This document shows, in pieces, positions 18,583-27,689 of a stretch of 64,000 bases of DNA. Numbering within the stretch: the first letter of the stretch is position 1; each line of letters opens with the position of its first letter. The position numbers were made by a program, and so were the translations under genes. The notes below the pieces were generated by a model. It was given only the letters and a program-made list of their open reading frames with translations, was not told the DNA's origin and ran no database searches. The DNA lies in contig NZ_JIAI01000018.1 of assembly GCF_000620785.1 (NCBI RefSeq), positions 1 through 64,000 of the forward strand, given 5' to 3'. Source of the DNA: Actinospineispora acaciae DSM 45401. GTDB taxonomy: Bacteria > Actinomycetota > Actinomycetes > Mycobacteriales > Pseudonocardiaceae.

Positions 18583-19272
18583 CTACGTCGCACCGCGGCG
18601 CCGCCGGAGCAGGACCGTCGTGACCAGACCGCCGACGACCAGCACGCCGCCGCCGATGGCCGCCAGTGGCCCGGCGGACGGGCCGGCCTGTCCGGCGCCG
18701 GCCGAGTCCGCGCTCGTGGCGGTGACCGACGGCGCGGTGGACCCGGCGCCCGAGGCCGCGGCCGGTTTGGCGGACGGGTTCACGACGAGCACCGGCGAGG
18801 GGAAATCGGGTTCCTTGGGGCCGGTCTGCTTCTGGTTCCAGGTCGCGATGGTGCCGTTGGAGTAGACCTGTTCGGCGTCGAAGGTCACGGCGTACACATC
18901 CGGGATGGGGCCGACCTGTACCGGGAAGATGGCGCTCGCGGCGGGTTGGATCTCGTGTCCGGACCGTGCGGTCCAGGTCAGGCGGGTGGGCTGGCCGTTG
19001 GCCCCGGCGACGGTCTGCTCGGTCCACCCGTCCACCGGCGGCACCGCGGTGACCCGCAGCTCCGGGGGAACGACGAGGTTGAGCCGCACGGTGGTGGCGT
19101 CGGTCAGCTCGCTGGGGACGCGGAACTGGAGGGTGGCGGGTTGTCCGGGAATGACGTTGCCGATCACCCGGACGTGCGCCCAGGCGGACCCCTGCGCGAG
19201 CAGGACACCTCCGGCGGCGATCACGGCGATGGTCAACAGGCGGGCGGCGTGCCGTCGAGCGCGGCTGAACAT
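18583..19272 (-). CDS. YcnI-type (DUF1775) copper-associated secreted membrane protein
   Basis: 229 residues: signal peptide (1-~32, ending AWA), mature start HVRVIG with the N-terminal His used for copper in YcnI homologues, a beta-rich YcnI domain (~33-165), an Ala/Ser/Gly-rich linker and a C-terminal membrane segment followed by LLRRRRGAT. It is 29 bp downstream of the beta-propeller gene, so they are one operon. A role at the outer membrane face in copper handling is inferred from the family. Confidence 0.88.
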   Translation of the reverse strand: MFSRARRHAARLLTIAVIAAGGVLLAQGSAWAHVRVIGNVIPGQPATLQFRVPSELTDATTVRLNLVVPPELRVTAVPPVDGWTEQTVAGANGQPTRLTWTARSGHEIQPAASAIFPVQVGPIPDVYAVTFDAEQVYSNGTIATWNQKQTGPKEPDFPSPVLVVNPSAKPAAASGAGSTAPSVTATSADSAGAGQAGPSAGPLAAIGGGVLVVGGLVTTVLLRRRRGAT

Positions 19273-19301
19273 GGGATGTCCTCTCCGTTCGGGCCGGGGG
19301 A

Positions 19302-20843
19302 TCAGCAGCAGTCGCAGAACGTGAGCTCACCGGTCGTCGCCGCGTGGGCGTGGCCGCCGGCTTCGGCGTTGGCGAGGAAGGCGGCCTTCTGGACGGGGGT
19401 CACCGCGCCCTTGGCCTCGATGGCGATGCGCGTGCCGCCGAAGACGCCGAAGGACAGCGCCATCGGGGTGTTGCCCGTCGAGTCGGTGGGGAACGTGAAG
19501 ATCATGGACCTCTTGCCGGTGTCGTCCACGGAGTACGCCTGGTACATGGTGTTCGCGGCGAGCCGGCGCGCCTGGATCTGGATCATGTCCAGCCCGCCGA
19601 CCGGGCGGATGGTGGCTTCCAGGTTGCGGCCCGCGACCGGGTCGAGGGTGTCGCCGTCGGTGCCGTCGGGCAGCGTGGTGGGGACGTCGCGGGCCTGCTG
19701 GCCCAGCCCCTGACGGCCGAGGTTGGCCGCGCTGCCGGGGGCCGCGGCCCGGGTGGCGTAGACGACCGCCTGCGGCTCCTGCCCGATCTTGACGGTGCTG
19801 GTCACCTTGTTGGTGGCGGTGTCGATCACGTCGAGCAGGTCGGACTTCTCCAGGCCGACGTACACGCGGGAGCCGTCACCGCTGGGCCACGCGCCGTGCG
19901 GGGCGTGCCCACTGTTCTTGATCCTGGTGACGAGCGTGGGGGGCTGCTCGCCGTTGAGGCGGTAGACGGCCGTGTCGTCCAGCCCGCCCTCGGTGATGTA
20001 GGCGTACCTCTCCCCGGTGGGGGTGTAGGCGAAGTTCGGGTGGTTGGTGTCCGGGCCGGTGTCCAGGACGGTCCGGACCTTGTTGTGCACCAGGTCGACG
20101 ACGGTGGTCTTGCCCGCGAGCTTGTGCGGCGCCCACAGCTGCGTGCCGTCCGGCGAGATCGCCAGGTCGGAGGAGAACGGGGAGGCCAGACCGGTGATGT
20201 GGTCCTTGACCTGGCGGGACCTCACATCGATCACGGTGATCTCGGGCATGGTGATGTGGTTGACGTACGCCAGCGTCCCGTCCGGGCTCATCAGCACCTT
20301 GGACGGGTTGTCGCCGGCGTCGACGTTGGTGATGACCCCGCCGTGCTCGGTGTCGACGACCGAGATGGTGTTGCGGCCGCGGTTGGCGATCCAGAACTCC
20401 TTGCCGTCGGCCGTGAAGCTGCCCTCGTGGCTGGCGCGGCCGACATCGGTGGTGTTGAGGACCTTGTTGGTCTCGGTGTCCACGATGTGGACGGTGTTGC
20501 TGGTGACGCTGGTGACGGCCAGCCGCTTGCCGACCGGCGAGTACGTCAGGCCGTGCACGCCGACGTCGCCGAGGTACTGCGGGCTCAGCGTGTTGTTCAC
20601 CCGCTGGCTGCCCAGCGCGATGGTGCCCAGCGTGGTGTTGGTGGACGGGTCGATCACCGTGACCGTGTTGGACGTCTGGTCGGCGGTGTAGACGCGATCC
20701 TGGGCCGAGACCGGAACCGGCTGCCGAGCGGACACGGCGGCCGGTTCGGGGCCGGCCTTGACGAGGGAGAAAACGGCCAGCCCGGCGGCCCCCAGCCCCA
20801 GCGTGGCTATCGACAGCCACGCGACACGACGTGTGGAAATCAT
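19302..20843 (-). CDS. Exported YncE-like beta-propeller protein (YVTN-type repeats)
   Basis: 513 residues. The ATG at 20843 follows GGAGAAAG and opens on a signal/anchor segment (RRVAWLSIATLGLGAAGLAVF). Residues ~50-360 contain repeated blades of the form NTVTVIDPSTN, TVHIVDTETNKVL and DVIDTATNKVTSTV, typical of seven-bladed YVTN propellers. A second domain (~390-490) is not recognised. The C-terminus FCDCC is Cys-rich and could bind metal, matching the adjacent YcnI gene; that link is inference. Confidence 0.85.
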   Translation of the reverse strand: MISTRRVAWLSIATLGLGAAGLAVFSLVKAGPEPAAVSARQPVPVSAQDRVYTADQTSNTVTVIDPSTNTTLGTIALGSQRVNNTLSPQYLGDVGVHGLTYSPVGKRLAVTSVTSNTVHIVDTETNKVLNTTDVGRASHEGSFTADGKEFWIANRGRNTISVVDTEHGGVITNVDAGDNPSKVLMSPDGTLAYVNHITMPEITVIDVRSRQVKDHITGLASPFSSDLAISPDGTQLWAPHKLAGKTTVVDLVHNKVRTVLDTGPDTNHPNFAYTPTGERYAYITEGGLDDTAVYRLNGEQPPTLVTRIKNSGHAPHGAWPSGDGSRVYVGLEKSDLLDVIDTATNKVTSTVKIGQEPQAVVYATRAAAPGSAANLGRQGLGQQARDVPTTLPDGTDGDTLDPVAGRNLEATIRPVGGLDMIQIQARRLAANTMYQAYSVDDTGKRSMIFTFPTDSTGNTPMALSFGVFGGTRIAIEAKGAVTPVQKAAFLANAEAGGHAHAATTGELTFCDCC

Positions 20844-20992
20844 TCTTTCTCCTGGTCGTTCCGGGTATTCGGACTTACGTAGGCTTTCGATTCCGATCGT
20901 GCCCCGGATCGTCCAGGCATAACAGCGCGCGTGGCGGCTCGTAAGACATTGTTTCGAACTTCCGAGTTGTATGGACCCTGCCGCGGATCTGA

Positions 20993-21202
20993 CGAAACTA
21001 TTGCGGACCGGAGAAATCGTCGGCCGGCGTCCCGGTCGTCCTCGCCGGATCGCTGCGACTACTCCCGATCGCACCGCCCGACCCCGGCCTCTACGCCGCC
21101 CTCCTCACGCATCTCGGCGGCGCACCCCTGCACGCGCTGGTCCCGCGCGACGGCGTCTTCGAACGAATGACACCCTGGTCGGCCGGCGGGCGGGAGCGAT
21201 GA
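20993..21202 (+). pseudogene. Possible 3' coding remnant, family not recognised
   Basis: The 413-bp gap between the propeller gene and the RidA gene holds one plus-strand open stretch of 69 codons ending in TGA. It has protein-like composition (VPVVLAGSLRLLPIAPPDP, then LYAALLTHLGGAPLHALVPR) but no ATG or GTG except one near its end, and a stop lies just upstream. It looks like the tail of a lost gene; I do not recognise it. Nothing else is evident in the gap apart from the propeller gene's promoter region. Confidence 0.25.
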
Positions 21203-21256
21203 GCGTCGCGACGCCACCGCGAACAGGGGCCGCGCAGGCAGCCACGGAATCGGGAC

Positions 21257-21682
21257 CTACCGGGATGTGTCGTCGGGGTAGGCGGCGGTCGCGCGGATCT
21301 CGACCAGCAGGCCCGGGCTGGCAAGGCCGCTCACCCCGATGATCGACCAGGTCGGGTAGGGGGCCTTGATGAGACGCTGCTTGGCCTCGACGAATCCCGG
21401 CAGGTGCCGGTGGATGTCGACGTGGTAGCTGGTGACGTCGACGAGGGCGGTGAGGTCGAGGTTCTCCAGCCGGAGTATCTCCTCGATGCGCCGGACGGCG
21501 ATCTCGGTCTGCTCCTCGACGGTGTCCGGGATGGTTCCGTCGGCGCGGCGGCCGATCGTTCCGGCGATGAACAGGAGGCCGTGCGCGCGGACCGCGGCGG
21601 AGTAGCCGAAGCGCGCGAACGCGCCGGTGGTCTGCCCGAAGACCTCGGAATCCTCGGGGATCTCGACGGTGTGGGTGGTCAT
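21257..21682 (-). CDS. RidA/YjgF/YER057c-family protein
   Basis: 141 residues, the family length, with the conserved C-terminal VEIRATAAYP containing the Arg that binds the imine/enamine carboxylate. RidA proteins hydrolyse reactive enamines/imines or serve in dedicated catabolic steps. It is encoded 26 bp downstream of the HD-domain gene, probably co-transcribed, with AAAGGA before the ATG. The substrate may be specific to this operon. Confidence 0.9.
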   Translation of the reverse strand: MTTHTVEIPEDSEVFGQTTGAFARFGYSAAVRAHGLLFIAGTIGRRADGTIPDTVEEQTEIAVRRIEEILRLENLDLTALVDVTSYHVDIHRHLPGFVEAKQRLIKAPYPTWSIIGVSGLASPGLLVEIRATAAYPDDTSR

Positions 21683-21708
21683 CGTGCGGGGTCCTTTCTG
21701 TTGACGGG

Positions 21709-22407
21709 TCAGTTGCCCCAGCGGGACGTGCGGCAGGCGTGCTCCAGCCGGGTCCGGCCGAAGGCCTCGCGTTCGCGGAGGAGCTCACCGGGAACCGCGT
21801 AGCGGGGTGCGCACCCCGGGTTCCTCGCGGCGTGCGCGACGATCGCGTCGACGAGCGAGCGGACCATGTCCAGCCGTGGATAGGCGGTGTGGATGACGTC
21901 CGCCTGCTCGTCGTCGACGGCGTCGACGTGGTCGGTGCCGAGCGGGCCGCCGAAGTCGAGGGCGACGCCTTCCCGGACGAGCACGCACAGCGCACCCCGG
22001 CGTTCCGCGATGCCCGGAGAGGTGTGCAGGGCGATGGCCAGCCAGACCTGGTCGGCGTCGGCCGGGGGCACGCCGCGCCCGATGAGGAACTCGGCGGCCC
22101 GATCGGCGCCCTCGACCTCGAACCGCTGACCGCGCGGCCCGTCCGAAGACCGGGGAGCCACGCCGAGGTCGTGCATCGCGCACGCGGCGAACAGCAGATC
22201 GTCGTCGTAGTCGCGGCCGGCGACCAGGGCGAGGCGAGCGGCCGCCATCCGGGCGAACAGGTAGCTGCGGATGCTGTGGTTGAACACGGACGGGCTCTCC
22301 ACCGGTCGGATCAGGCGCACGACGGCGTCGGCCAGCGGCGTGCCGGGCAGCAGGGCTGCCCGGTCGGTAGCGGTAGGTCCGGTCATGCCCTCCAGGGTGG
22401 CCGCCAC
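21709..22407 (-). CDS. HD-domain protein (cyanamide hydratase-like)
   Basis: 232 residues from a GTG; an internal ATG at 22386 is an alternative start but has its GGAGGG very close. The metal-binding HD signature AMHDLGV lies near 80, with earlier and later His residues (FNHSIRSYLF, IALHTSP) completing the site. The overall pattern resembles the cyanamide-hydratase branch of the HD superfamily. It pairs with RidA and is divergent from a GlxA-type regulator, which suggests a small nitrogen-compound catabolic operon; the substrate is inferred only. Confidence 0.82.
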   Translation of the reverse strand: MAATLEGMTGPTATDRAALLPGTPLADAVVRLIRPVESPSVFNHSIRSYLFARMAAARLALVAGRDYDDDLLFAACAMHDLGVAPRSSDGPRGQRFEVEGADRAAEFLIGRGVPPADADQVWLAIALHTSPGIAERRGALCVLVREGVALDFGGPLGTDHVDAVDDEQADVIHTAYPRLDMVRSLVDAIVAHAARNPGCAPRYAVPGELLREREAFGRTRLEHACRTSRWGN

Positions 22408-22458
22408 CGCCCTGACCTGGTGAGTGGCAAGTTCGCCCTATTTCGATAGATTCTTGCC

Positions 22459-23391
22459 ATGGTGGTGCATCGAGTCGCGGTGCTGGCGCTGGACGGGGTC
22501 ACCCCGCTCGACCTGGCGATCCCGACGCAGATCTTCAACGCCCGGCAGGAGACCCCCTACGAGATGACCGTGTGTGCGCTCGACTCGACGGTGGCCACCA
22601 CGGCGGGCTACGCCCTGGTGGCCGGCGCGGGCCTGGAGCAGGTGCGGGCCGCCGACACGGTGGTCGTCCCGGGGTTCGAGCCGCTGGCGCGGCCGCCGGA
22701 AGCCACGCTCGGCGTGCTGGCCGAGGCCCGCGCCCGGGGCCGGCGGGTGGTGTCGATCTGTACCGGCGCCTTCGCGCTCGCCGAGGCGGGCGTGCTGGAC
22801 GGGCTGCACGCCACCACCCACTGGAAGCACATCGAGCACCTCGCGCGGGACTTCCCGGCCGTCAGTGTCGACCGCGACGTGCTCTACGTCGACGAGGGGG
22901 ACGTGCTCACCTCGGCCGGGGTGTGCTGCGGCATCGACCTGTGCCTGCACATCGTGCGCCGCGACCTCGGGGCGGTGGTGGCCAACCGGATCGCTCGCGG
23001 CCTGGTGGCCGCCCCGCACCGCGACGGCGGGCAGGCCCAGTACGTGCCGGCCCCGGTCGCGGTGGCCGGTGACGCGTCGCTGTCCGGCACCCGGGAATGG
23101 GCGCTGCACCGGCTCGACCAGCCGGTCACGCTGCGCCTGCTCGCCCGGCACGCGGGCGTCGCACAGCGCACCTTCATGCGCCGGTTCGCCGAGGAGACGG
23201 GCACCACCCCGTTGCGGTGGCTGCGCGACGCCCGCCTCGGCAGGGCACGCGAACTGCTGGAGACCACCGACCACCCGGTGGATCGGGTGGCGCGGGACTG
23301 CGGGCTGGGCACGGCCGCCAACCTGCGGCTGCACTTCCGGAGCGCGCTGGGCACCACCCCCACCGCCTACCGGCGCACCTTCACGCGCTGA
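22459..23391 (+). CDS. GlxA-family transcriptional regulator (DJ-1/PfpI domain + AraC HTH)
   Basis: 310 residues. The N-terminal DJ-1/PfpI-like domain (~1-190) has ICTGAFALAEAG at the nucleophile elbow. The C-terminal AraC double HTH spans ~215-308 (LRLLARHAGVAQRTFMRRF and GLGTAANLRLHFRSALG). It is divergent from the HD-RidA operon with 51 bp between the starts, so it probably regulates that pair in response to a small ligand. Confidence 0.93.
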   Translation: MVVHRVAVLALDGVTPLDLAIPTQIFNARQETPYEMTVCALDSTVATTAGYALVAGAGLEQVRAADTVVVPGFEPLARPPEATLGVLAEARARGRRVVSICTGAFALAEAGVLDGLHATTHWKHIEHLARDFPAVSVDRDVLYVDEGDVLTSAGVCCGIDLCLHIVRRDLGAVVANRIARGLVAAPHRDGGQAQYVPAPVAVAGDASLSGTREWALHRLDQPVTLRLLARHAGVAQRTFMRRFAEETGTTPLRWLRDARLGRARELLETTDHPVDRVARDCGLGTAANLRLHFRSALGTTPTAYRRTFTR

Positions 23392-23420
23392 CGCGGTGCT
23401 GGCGTGCGCCCGCGCCGCTA

Positions 23421-23739
23421 GGCCATGTTTGAGAAGCCCCTGATCGCGGTCTTCGCGCCCAGGCGGCCCTGGCGGCGTTGTCGGCAAGCCCGGGTACAAA
23501 CCCGGTACCCGGGCTCACCTCCGCCTTGCCAGACGGGCACGACATCCCATCAGCGATCCGTCCCCCCGACCGACCAGCAGGGGCACGATCTGGCAACAGG
23601 GCTCAACATCCAGGAACCACGAGTGCTCACCTGCTGGCGGCTACCAGGCAGCGAGTCTGCCGCACAGCTGACCCGCGACGACTCATTAGGAACCACCTGG
23701 ATCACGAAGCCCATCGACCTGGACTTCTCAAACACGGCC
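23421..23739. mobile_element. 319-bp IS-derived element (MITE-like) with terminal inverted repeats
   Basis: The ends are GGCCATGTTTGAGAAGCCC (23421-23439) and, inverted, GGCCGTGTTTGAGAAGTCC (23721-23739): 17 of 19 positions match. Each end is flanked by TA (23419-23420, 23740-23741), consistent with a TA target duplication as in some IS5/IS630-type elements. No transposase reading frame is visible inside, so it is a deletion derivative. The gap 23392-23738 otherwise holds only an internal hairpin. Confidence 0.7.
23487..23515. terminator. Strong hairpin inside the IS-derived element
   Basis: AGCCCGGGTAC and GTACCCGGGCT form a perfect 11-bp stem with a 7-nt loop, about 95 bp after the GlxA-type gene. 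It may terminate that transcript or be part of the element's folding. Confidence 0.5.
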
Positions 23740-24650
23740 TACTCGGTGGGGCGGTACTCGCGTGTTGTCCCCACCAGGATCTCGTGCATGGCGAGCTCGG
23801 CGGGTGCCCTGACGCGTTCGTGGCGGTGGGCGAGCAGGATCCGGCGGGCCGGTGCGGTGCGGCCGAGGGAGACGACCCGCACCCGGGGGTGCTTGTTGAT
23901 CACGGCGGTTCGCGGTGCGAGGGCGATGCCGAGGCCGATGCTGACCATGGCCTGGGCCTCCTGGTAGTCGTTGGCGTGGAAGGCGATCCGGGGCGTGAAG
24001 CCGGCGGCGCGGCAGGCGCGCTCCAGGACCTTGGCGACCGGGTGGTCGTGGGCGCGGATGATCCAGTCCTCGCCGGCCAGCTCGCCCATGGTGATCTCGC
24101 GGTGGCCGGCGGCCCAGTGCCCGGCGCCGACGACCAGGGCGGTGGGGTCGTCGAGGAGCAGGGTGAGGGCGAAGTCGGCGGGATCGATGCGGCTCCAGGC
24201 GTAGTCCCAGAGCAGGGAGATCCCGACGGTGCCGTCCTCGAGCATGGCGCGCAGGTGGTCGAGCCGGGCGCTGCGGACGGTGAGCGCGACGTCGGGGTGC
24301 TGGGCGCGGAACCGGCTGACGGCGAGGGGGAGCAGCGAGCTGGCGATGGTGGGGAAGGTGCCGATGTCGAGCGTGCCCCGGCGCAGGCCCGCGAGCTCGG
24401 CGAGGTCGGCCTGGGCCGCGGCGAGCGCCCGGTCGATCCGGCGGGCGTGCGCGGCCAGCACGACGCCGGCCTCGGTCGCCGTGATGCCCCTGGCCCTTCG
24501 GTGCAGCAGCGGCTGGCCGACCTCGGCCTCGAGCTTGCGGAGCTGCTGGGAGACCGCGGAGGGGGAGTAGCGCAGCCGCTGCGCCGCGGCGGTCATCGAC
24601 CCGGAGTCGATCACAGCGGCGAGCAGGGTCAGGCGGTGGACGTCGAGCAC
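23739..24650 (-). CDS. LysR-family transcriptional regulator
   Basis: 303 residues. The N-terminal HTH (LTLLAAVIDSGSMTAAAQRL, then SPSAVSQQLRKLE) is followed by a type 2 periplasmic-binding-like effector domain. The GTG start follows AGGAGG by 8 bp. Length is normal, but the TAG stop (23739-23741) coincides with the TA flank and inner end of the IS-derived element, so the last residues may have been altered by insertion. It is divergent from the PrpF-like gene, which it probably controls. Confidence 0.93.
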   Translation of the reverse strand: MLDVHRLTLLAAVIDSGSMTAAAQRLRYSPSAVSQQLRKLEAEVGQPLLHRRARGITATEAGVVLAAHARRIDRALAAAQADLAELAGLRRGTLDIGTFPTIASSLLPLAVSRFRAQHPDVALTVRSARLDHLRAMLEDGTVGISLLWDYAWSRIDPADFALTLLLDDPTALVVGAGHWAAGHREITMGELAGEDWIIRAHDHPVAKVLERACRAAGFTPRIAFHANDYQEAQAMVSIGLGIALAPRTAVINKHPRVRVVSLGRTAPARRILLAHRHERVRAPAELAMHEILVGTTREYRPTE

Positions 24651-24668
24651 CTCGAACCTCCTCGAGCG

Positions 24669-24683
24669 TGAAGCAGTGCTTCA
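24669..24683. promoter_or_regulatory. 15-bp palindrome in the LysR/PrpF divergent region
   Basis: TGAAGCAGTGCTTCA is symmetric around its central base and ends 19 bp upstream of the LysR start. The reverse complement of the same 15 bases recurs at 42681-42695. It could be an operator or a small hairpin. Confidence 0.5.
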
Positions 24684-24774
24684 GGGGTCTGCACCAAGTC
24701 GTGATTGTGCTGCACGGTCGCCAGGCCGCACAGTCTTGTTCGACGAGGGCACGAAGCCCTCCGGGAGGTGACCG

Positions 24775-25887
24775 GTGCGGGAGATCCCGTCGACCTGGAT
24801 GCGCGGCGGCACGAGCAAGTGCTGGGTGTTCGACCGTGACGATCTGGACATCCCGGGCCGGGGCACCGACGAGGTGTTGCTGCGCCTCTACGGCAGCCCG
24901 GACCCGCGCCAGCTCGACGGGGTGGGCGGGGCGAGCTCGACCACGAGCAAGGCGGTGATCCTGTCCCGCTCGGCGCGCGCCGACGCCGATGTCGACTACA
25001 CCTTTGCGCAGGTGGCGGTGGATGAGCGGCGGGTCGACTGGGGCAGCAACTGCGGCAACTGCGCCGCCGTGGTCGGGCCGTGGTCGGTGCGCCGGGGCTG
25101 GGTCGCGGCGGCCGAGGGCACCACGGCGGTGCGGGTGCACAACACCAACACCGGCCAGTCGATCCTGCTGGAGGTGCCCACCCCGGGCGGCGTGCTGCAG
25201 GAGAACGGCGATGCCGTCATTCCCGGGGTCGTGTTCCCGGGCAGCGCCGTGCGGCTGTGGTTCGTCGAGCCGGCGGGCCGGACCACCGGGGCGCTGTTCC
25301 CGACCGGCCGACCGGCGCAGGCCCTGTCCGGCGGGGTGAGCGCGACGTTGATCGACGCGGCGGCGCCGGTGGTGATCGTGCCGGCGGCCGAGGTCGGGCT
25401 GAGCGGCGGGGAGACGGCGGCCGAGCTGGACGCCCGCCCGGACCTGCTGCGCGGGCTCGACGAGCTGCGCCGGGAGGCGGCGGTGCGGATGGGGCTGGCC
25501 GAGGCGCCCGAGTCCGCGCAGCGAGCCGTGCCGAAGCTCGCCCTGGTCGCGCCGCCGCCCGCCGGCCGGGGCGCCGACCTGACGGTGCGGATGCTCTCGA
25601 TGGGCCGGGCGCACCCCGCGTTGGCGATGACCGGGAGCATCGCGCTCACCGAGGCCGCCCGGTCTCCGGGCACCGTGGTGCACGCCCTGGTCGGCGACGG
25701 GCCCGGGCGTTGCCTGCGGCTGCTGTCACCGGCCGGCGTCATCGAGACCCGCACCCGGCTCGTCGACGGCCGGCCCGCCGTGGGCGTGCTGCGCACCGCT
25801 CGACGCATCGCGGACGCCACGCTCACCCTGCCCGGCCGGCCTGCCGCCGTCCACGCGGGCGAGGCGTTCGCGCGACTCGCAGGCTAG
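24775..25887 (+). CDS. PrpF / 4-oxalomesaconate tautomerase-family protein
   Basis: 370 residues from a GTG preceded by GGGAGGTG. It starts PSTWMRGGTSKCWVF and has the DGVGGASSTTSKAVI and SNCGNCAAVVGPW motifs of the PrpF/GalD family, which shares the diaminopimelate-epimerase fold. These enzymes isomerise unsaturated di- or tricarboxylates such as 2-methylaconitate or 4-oxalomesaconate. The following gene encodes an SLC13/MatC-like permease, giving a carboxylate uptake-isomerisation operon under the divergent LysR. Confidence 0.88.
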   Translation: MREIPSTWMRGGTSKCWVFDRDDLDIPGRGTDEVLLRLYGSPDPRQLDGVGGASSTTSKAVILSRSARADADVDYTFAQVAVDERRVDWGSNCGNCAAVVGPWSVRRGWVAAAEGTTAVRVHNTNTGQSILLEVPTPGGVLQENGDAVIPGVVFPGSAVRLWFVEPAGRTTGALFPTGRPAQALSGGVSATLIDAAAPVVIVPAAEVGLSGGETAAELDARPDLLRGLDELRREAAVRMGLAEAPESAQRAVPKLALVAPPPAGRGADLTVRMLSMGRAHPALAMTGSIALTEAARSPGTVVHALVGDGPGRCLRLLSPAGVIETRTRLVDGRPAVGVLRTARRIADATLTLPGRPAAVHAGEAFARLAG

Positions 25888-25913
25888 CCAGGACAACACT
25901 CCGAGCCGAGGTG

Positions 25914-27221
25914 ATGAGGACAATGATGTCAGCGCAGCTGCTGTCGATACTCGTGTTGGGCGCGATGTTCGTCGTCGCGACGGTGCTGCCGATCAACATC
26001 GGCATCCTGGCGTTCGTCGGGTCGTTCGTGGTCGGCACCCTGGTCCTCGGGCTGGACGACGAGGCGGTCTTCGACGGGTTCCCGGTGTCGCTGTTCATCA
26101 CCGTCGTCGGCGTCACGTACCTGTTCTCGGTGGCGAAGCTGAACGGGACCATCGACCTGCTCGTCGACGGCGGCGTGCGGCTGGTGCGGGGCCGGGTGGC
26201 GCTGGTTCCGTGGGTGCTGTTCGCCGTCGCGGCCGTGCTCACCGCGCTCGGGACGTTCACCCCGGCGGCGGTGGCGCTGCTCGCGCCGGTGGGCATGAAC
26301 TTCGCGTTCCGGCATCGCATCAGCCCGCTGATGATCGGCATGATGGTGATCTGCGGGGCGCACGCCGGGGCGTTCTCCCCGATGGCCGTGTCCGGGGCGC
26401 TGGTGCTCGGGATCGTCGGCAAGACCGCGCTCACGGTGCCGCCCGCGACCGTCTTCCTCGCCAGCCTCGGGTTCAACCTGCTCCTCGCCCTGGTCACGTT
26501 CGCGCTGCTCAGGCGGCGGGGTGAGGACAGCTTCACGGACGAGGCGGCCGGACCCGAGGAGCCGACCGACGACGTCGACTCGCCCGCCGGCGGTGGGGTG
26601 TCGACGCTGGTGCGGCGGCGGGCGCTGGTGGGCTGGCAGCAGCGGGTCACCCTGCTCGCGCTCGGCGGGCTGGTGATCGGGGCGCTGGCCTTTCACCTGC
26701 AGATCGGGTTCCTCGCCCTCGCGGCGGGTGCGGTCCTCGGGCTGCTGGACCGACCGAACCTGCACCGGGCGCTGGACGGGATCAGCTGGCCGACGATCCT
26801 GCTGGTCACCGGGATGGTGACCTACGTCGGCATCCTGGAGCACACCGGAACCATCGAGATGGTCTCGAAGGCGGCCGTGGGTCTCGGGGCTCCGATCGTC
26901 GTCGCGCTCGTGCTCTGCCTGGTCGTGGCGATCACCTCGGCGTTCGCCTCGTCCACCGCCATCCTGACCGCCGTCATCCCGATGGCGATCCCGCTGCTGC
27001 TCACCGGCTCGCTCCCGGCCGCCGGTGTCGTCGCCGCGATGGCGATCTCCACCACCATCGTCGATGTCTCGCCGTTCTCCACCAACGGCGTGCTGGTCCT
27101 CGCCAACGCCCGAGGCGTCGACCGCGCTCGCTTCTACCGCCAGGTGATCGCCTACACCTGCGCGATCGTCGCGCTGGGTCCGGTGGCGGCGTGGGTGATC
27201 CTGGTCCTGCCGGGCACCTGA
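25914..27221 (+). CDS. SLC13/MatC-like dicarboxylate permease
   Basis: About 435 residues with 10-12 hydrophobic segments and one central acidic loop (~205-230). The first segment (SAQLLSILVLGAMFVVATVL) follows the start closely. Starts at 25914, 25923 and 25926 are all in frame near GAGG/AGGA motifs; the true one is uncertain. The pattern, including NANGVLVL-like and FSPMAVSG segments, resembles MatC/CitMHS-type anion permeases. It lies 26 bp after the PrpF-like gene and probably imports that enzyme's substrate or precursor. Confidence 0.85.
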   Translation: MRTMMSAQLLSILVLGAMFVVATVLPINIGILAFVGSFVVGTLVLGLDDEAVFDGFPVSLFITVVGVTYLFSVAKLNGTIDLLVDGGVRLVRGRVALVPWVLFAVAAVLTALGTFTPAAVALLAPVGMNFAFRHRISPLMIGMMVICGAHAGAFSPMAVSGALVLGIVGKTALTVPPATVFLASLGFNLLLALVTFALLRRRGEDSFTDEAAGPEEPTDDVDSPAGGGVSTLVRRRALVGWQQRVTLLALGGLVIGALAFHLQIGFLALAAGAVLGLLDRPNLHRALDGISWPTILLVTGMVTYVGILEHTGTIEMVSKAAVGLGAPIVVALVLCLVVAITSAFASSTAILTAVIPMAIPLLLTGSLPAAGVVAAMAISTTIVDVSPFSTNGVLVLANARGVDRARFYRQVIAYTCAIVALGPVAAWVILVLPGT

Positions 27222-27689
27222 CCGAGGGAGCAGCACCAGCCGCTCGTGTTGCCGGGGCCGCGGCCGTGCCCAGGGGCGGACGCGGAGCGTAGTTTTTGAT
27301 CACTGGGGGTAACGGTTCCGGGCCGGTGCGCCTGGACGTGCCCAGGGCGGCCGCCCCGACTCGCCTGCCATCCGGCCCCGATCGGCGGCGCCGGCGCGGG
27401 GCCGAACGCGATTTGATAGCACTCTATCGGATCCGACGGGTGCCCCTGAGCCGTGTGGGCGTGGTTGTCGTGGTTGTTGTGCTTACTTAATTGGGTCCGG
27501 TTACGGAATGAAGTGTAAAACCACGGCCGGAACCGAATGGTGAATAGCGCTCACTCGGGTGGCCTAATCGGCGTGTCGCACCGTTACGTCAACGCAACCC
27601 ATTCCGTTGCGTCCGGGTGAGGGGACTCCGGCAAATGAGTGGGGGCTGGCCGGAGTATCGGAGTATGTCGACCGAAGGGGAATGTCAGC
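27222..27689. other. 468-bp intergenic region upstream of the small secreted protein genes
   Basis: No convincing gene. The right part is relatively AT-rich (27400-27560) and should contain the promoter of the secreted-protein pair. An inverted repeat ACGCAAC (27592-27598) / GTTGCGT (27606-27612) with a 7-nt spacer lies about 80 bp before the first ATG and could be a regulator site. Confidence 0.4.

Noticed and set aside
18386..18865. Plus-strand ORF after marR
   Set aside because: It is antisense to the ATPase remnant and the YcnI gene and has no family pattern.
27222..27689. Small ORFs in the gap before the secreted-protein pair
   Set aside because: No ribosome site, codon bias or motif; treated as promoter region.
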